A DNA stretch of 64,000 nt, from the NCBI RefSeq assembly GCF_002909375.1, contig NZ_PPXD01000006.1, positions 59,763 through 123,762 of the forward strand, written 5' to 3'. The notes beneath the pieces are model-generated. The model ran no database searches and was not told the DNA's origin. It saw only the letters and a list, made by a program, of their open reading frames with translations. A program made the position numbers and the translations under genes. Shown here in pieces: positions 60,876 to 64,000 of this stretch; the first letter of the stretch is position 1; each line of letters begins with the position of its first letter. Source of the DNA: Cryobacterium zongtaii (GTDB taxonomy: Bacteria; Actinomycetota; Actinomycetes; Actinomycetales; Microbacteriaceae).

Positions 60876-61872
60876 CACCGTCACCGGCCGCACGCCGGCG
60901 CCCGCCCGGCTCGGCGCGCTCTGGGCCCGCCCCGGGCTGCGGTTGGCCCTGCTCGCGGTCGTGGCGCTCACCCTGGTCGCGGTGTATTTCTTCACGGATG
61001 TGCCCGGCTCGTTGGCCTTCGCGGTCAAGATCCGCAGCCTCACCGTGCTCGCCATGCTGCTCGTCGCCACCGCGGTGGGCGTGTCCACCGTGGTGTTCCA
61101 CACCATCACGCAGAATCGCATCCTCACCCCGTCGATCATGGGGTTCGACGCCTTCTACGTGCTCGTCTCCACGGTGATCGTGTTCTTCCTCGGCTCGGCG
61201 TCGTTCCTGGGCGCCGACCCACTCACCCTCTGGCTCGTACAGGTCGTGGTGATGGTGGCGTTCAGCGTGTTCCTGTTCACCTGGCTGTTCGGCGGCAAAC
61301 GCCGCTCGATCCACCTGATGCTGCTGGTCGGCATTGTGCTGGGCACCTTTTTCCGCAGCTTCACCGAGTGGATGCAGCGGATGCTCGACCCGCTGGACTT
61401 CCAGGTGCTGTCCGACGCGATGTTCGCGTCGCTGACCCGCCCCGACGAGACCCTGTTGTTGCTCACCGGCGCCGTGGTGCTGCTCGCTTGCGCCGCCGTC
61501 CCGCCACTGCTGCGCATCCTCGATGTGTTGACCCTGGGGGAGCCGGCGGCGGTCGGACTGGGGGTGAACCATCGGCGCACCCTGCTGATGCTGTTCACCA
61601 TCGTGTCGGTGATGATCGCCGCGTCGACCGCTCTGGTCGGGCCGATCCTGTTCTTCGGCCTCATCGTCGCTAACCTCGCGTACTCCTACGCCGGCACCTT
61701 CCGCCACGTGTGGACGCTGCCGACGGCCGTGCTCATCGGGGTGATCTGCCTGCTCGGCGGCCAGATCGTGCTCGAGCAGGTGTTCAACCTCGGCGGCAGC
61801 CTCTCGATGGTCATCGAGTTCGCCGGCGGGCTCTTCTTCCTCTATCTGGTTCTGCGAAAGGGGGCGCGATGA
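60865..61872 (+). CDS. Siderophore ABC permease 2, FecCD family
   Basis: A 335-residue membrane protein. GTG at 60865 follows GAAGGAGGGG and lies inside permease 1. LVATAVGVSTVVFHTITQNRILTPSIMGFD and STALVGPILFFGLIVANLAYS (quoted in part) resemble YclO. It ends in ATGA overlap with the ATPase gene. Confidence 0.92.
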   Translation: MLTDTVTGRTPAPARLGALWARPGLRLALLAVVALTLVAVYFFTDVPGSLAFAVKIRSLTVLAMLLVATAVGVSTVVFHTITQNRILTPSIMGFDAFYVLVSTVIVFFLGSASFLGADPLTLWLVQVVVMVAFSVFLFTWLFGGKRRSIHLMLLVGIVLGTFFRSFTEWMQRMLDPLDFQVLSDAMFASLTRPDETLLLLTGAVVLLACAAVPPLLRILDVLTLGEPAAVGLGVNHRRTLLMLFTIVSVMIAASTALVGPILFFGLIVANLAYSYAGTFRHVWTLPTAVLIGVICLLGGQIVLEQVFNLGGSLSMVIEFAGGLFFLYLVLRKGAR

Positions 61873-62627
61873 TCGTGCTCGACGGCGTCAGCAAGCGCTA
61901 CAACGGCCACACCGTGCTCGATGAGGTGAGCATCGCCTTCGGTGCTGAGGGGGTGACCGCGCTCATCGGCCCCAACGGTGCCGGCAAGTCAACCCTCTTC
62001 GGTGTCGTCGGGCGCCTCATCCGTCCCGAGGCGGGCAGAGTCGCCGTGGACGGTTCGGACGTGGCCACCGCCCGGTCGAGCGACCTCGCGAAGACCCTCG
62101 CCGTGCTCCGCCAGGACAACCACATCGCCGCGCGCCTCACCGTGCACGACCTCGTCGAGTTCGGCCGTTTCCCGCACTCGAAGGGACGCCTCACGGTCAC
62201 CGACCGCGACCACGTCGACCGGGCCATCGAGTACCTCGCGCTCGATGACTTTCGCAACCGGTTCCTCGACGAGCTCTCCGGCGGGCAACGGCAGCGGGCG
62301 TTCATCGCCATGGTGCTCGCGCAGGACACCAAGTACATCTTGCTCGACGAGCCGCTGAACAACCTCGACCTGCGTCACATGACCGAGATCATGAAGCTGC
62401 TGCGCCGAATGGCCGACGAGCTCGGCAAACGTGTCATCGTGGTGCTGCACGACATCAACTTCGCCGCCACCTACTCCGACCGCATCGTCGCCATGCGCGA
62501 TGGCAGGGTCGTGGCGGATGCCGGCGCGGCCGAGATCATGCGCCCGGAGGTTCTCGAGGCGGTCTACGACACCAAGGTCGACGTGCGCCAGATAGACGGT
62601 CGCCCGGTCGCCCTGTACTACTCCTGA
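61869..62627 (+). CDS. Siderophore ABC transporter ATP-binding protein
   Basis: A 252-residue ATPase. Walker A GPNGAGKST at residues 34-42, Q-loop, signature LSGGQRQR, Walker B YILLDEP and H-loop VVLHDINFA are intact. It overlaps permease 2 by four bases and completes a four-gene iron importer with the components at 58811, 59856 and 60865. Confidence 0.95.
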   Translation: MIVLDGVSKRYNGHTVLDEVSIAFGAEGVTALIGPNGAGKSTLFGVVGRLIRPEAGRVAVDGSDVATARSSDLAKTLAVLRQDNHIAARLTVHDLVEFGRFPHSKGRLTVTDRDHVDRAIEYLALDDFRNRFLDELSGGQRQRAFIAMVLAQDTKYILLDEPLNNLDLRHMTEIMKLLRRMADELGKRVIVVLHDINFAATYSDRIVAMRDGRVVADAGAAEIMRPEVLEAVYDTKVDVRQIDGRPVALYYS

Positions 62628-62742
62628 TCCGCGCGGGCTCGCTCCGCCTTTAGGTACCGCCGGCCGAGCCGGGCGGATGCGCCTGCGCCGACCTGTGCAC
62701 CAACCAACCGGGGTGTCAGTGGCAGCAAGTACGATTGACCTC

Positions 62743-64000
62743 GTGGTTACCGCCCTGTATCGCCGTTACCGGCCAGAGACTTTTGCCGAAATGATCGGTC
62801 AGTCCCAGGTGACCGATCCACTCATGACCGCCCTGCGCACCAACAGGGTCAATCATGCCTACCTCTTCAGCGGACCCCGCGGCTGTGGCAAGACCACCTC
62901 CGCCCGCATCCTCGCCCGCTGCCTCAACTGTGCAGAGGGCCCCACCGACACCCCCTGCGGCGTCTGCCCCAGCTGCGTTGAGCTCTCCCGCGACGGCAGC
63001 GGCTCCCTCGATGTGGTCGAGATCGACGCGGCGAGCCACAACGGTGTCGACGACGCCCGCGACATCCGCGAACGCGCCATCTTCGCGCCCGCCCGCGACC
63101 GCTACAAGATCTTCATCCTCGACGAGGCGCACATGGTCACCCCGCAGGGCTTCAACGCGCTGCTGAAGATCGTGGAAGAGCCGCCGGAACACGTGAAGTT
63201 CATCTTCGCCACCACCGAGCCCGAGAAGGTCATCGGCACCATCCGCTCGCGCACCCACCACTACCCGTTCCGGCTGGTGCCGCCGGCGCCCATGCTCGAC
63301 TACGTGCAGCAGCTCTGCGACAGCGAGAACATGACCGTGGCGCCCGGCGTGCTGCCGCTCGTGGTGCGTGCCGGCGGCGGCTCGCCCCGCGACACCCTCT
63401 CGCTGCTCGACCAGCTCATGGCCGGCTCCGAGACCGACGCGATCGAGTACGAGCGCGCCGTGGCCCTGCTCGGCTACACCCACGCGACCCTGCTCGACGA
63501 CGCCATCGACTCCATCGCCGCCCGCAACTCCTCGGCCGCGTTCGACGCCGTCGACCGCGTCATCCAGACCGGTCAGGATCCCCGCCGCTTCGTCGAAGAC
63601 CTGCTCGAGCGCATGCGCGACCTCATCATCGTCGCCGCCACCAGCGCCGCCGCCGCCGCGGCCGTGCTCCGCGGCGTGCCGCAGGACGAACTCGACCGTA
63701 TGCACGTGCAGGCGTCCAAGTTCGGTCCCGCCGAGCTGAGCCGCACCGCCGACATCCTCAACGCTGCCCTCACCGAGATGACCGGCGCCACCTCGCCGCG
63801 CCTGCACCTCGAGCTGATGATCGCGCGCGTGCTCATCCCCGCCGCCGACGACAGCACCCGCGGCGCCCTCGCCCGCGTCGAACGTCTCGAGCGCCGCATC
63901 GGCGTCGACGGCGGCAGCACGGATGCGCCGGCTGACGCCGCTCCCGCCGCCACGGCCCCGCGCACCCCGGCTGCTGCACCCGCGCCGCGCACCCCGGCCG
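62743..64000 (+). CDS. dnaX: DNA polymerase III subunits gamma and tau, 3' end outside window
   Basis: The frame is open from GTG 62743 to the window end, about 419 residues. ALYRRYRPETFAEMIGQ is the DnaX opening, GPRGCGKTTSARIL (from residue 44) the Walker A loop, four Cys in CLNC...CGVCPSC bind zinc, and FILDEAHMVTPQGFNALLKIVEEPP is Walker B and beyond. An Ala/Pro/Thr-rich linker begins near the end, so the tau part lies outside. It is the clamp-loader motor. TACGAT (62730-62735) lies seven bases before the GTG, so the message may be leaderless. Confidence 0.97.
   Translation, partial: MVTALYRRYRPETFAEMIGQSQVTDPLMTALRTNRVNHAYLFSGPRGCGKTTSARILARCLNCAEGPTDTPCGVCPSCVELSRDGSGSLDVVEIDAASHNGVDDARDIRERAIFAPARDRYKIFILDEAHMVTPQGFNALLKIVEEPPEHVKFIFATTEPEKVIGTIRSRTHHYPFRLVPPAPMLDYVQQLCDSENMTVAPGVLPLVVRAGGGSPRDTLSLLDQLMAGSETDAIEYERAVALLGYTHATLLDDAIDSIAARNSSAAFDAVDRVIQTGQDPRRFVEDLLERMRDLIIVAATSAAAAAAVLRGVPQDELDRMHVQASKFGPAELSRTADILNAALTEMTGATSPRLHLELMIARVLIPAADDSTRGALARVERLERRIGVDGGSTDAPADAAPAATAPRTPAAAPAPRTPA

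Noticed and set aside
62640..62680. A further family 3 palindrome suggested by CTCCGCCTTTAGG
   Set aside because: Only one arm resembles the family; no matching partner arm is present.

Overview
The window reads as one stretch of chromosome from a high-GC Gram-positive bacterium, most likely an actinobacterium of the family Microbacteriaceae; Cryobacterium or a near relative is my guess. The evidence is strong G/C bias at third codon positions, many GTG starts, probable leaderless promoters, a short SRP RNA of actinobacterial type, a small Microbacteriaceae-type protein family (42885-43208), an ECF42-type sigma factor and DtxR/IdeR-like iron boxes. I saw no prophage, insertion sequence or CRISPR array.

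1-17411 is a carbohydrate locus. An alpha-xylosidase (GH31, cut by the window edge), beta-glucosidase (GH1), beta-galactosidase (GH42) and GH95 fucosidase-type enzyme form a tight operon. A GH3 beta-glucosidase with an inserted trefoil-like domain and a small TatA lie on the other strand. A Tat-exported binding lipoprotein, two ABC permeases and a LacI regulator follow, then a sugar epimerase-like dehydrogenase and a ROK regulator. This enzyme set fits intracellular breakdown of imported xyloglucan oligosaccharides. No transporter ATPase is present, so a shared one is expected elsewhere.

17642-36079 is mixed. It holds a Bcr/CflA-like exporter, an RsbQ-like hydrolase fused in operon to a PAS-GAF-GGDEF diguanylate cyclase, a PAP2 phosphatase, a saccharopine-dehydrogenase-like protein, two DUF805 proteins, two unrecognised proteins, an FAD oxidoreductase, a GNAT protein, a KtrB/KtrA potassium uptake pair, an ECF42 sigma factor with its DGPF-motif partner, an MFS exporter with a MerR-type promoter, tRNA-Ser(GGA) and SRP RNA.

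36208-42131 is a phosphoketolase, phosphotransacetylase and acetate kinase operon. It would carry pentoses, such as the xylose and arabinose released by the two sugar loci, to acetyl-phosphate, acetyl-CoA, acetate and ATP. 42297-48045 carries small membrane proteins, a manganese catalase, a YihY-family protein and a three-gene envelope cluster (DUF3618, Holin-X type, and an amphipathic-helix protein).

48547-58600 is a second sugar locus: a LacI repressor with two perfect operators, ABC permeases, a binding protein, and GH51 arabinofuranosidase, GH42 and GH35 beta-galactosidases. It fits arabinogalactan-type oligosaccharides. Its second permease gene is interrupted by an in-frame TGA where tryptophan is expected. 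58746-62627 is an iron-regulated siderophore ABC importer, and dnaX begins at 62743 and runs off the end.

Three families of dispersed palindromes sit between genes, and a GGATGC sequence bias runs through the window. Both are described under findings.
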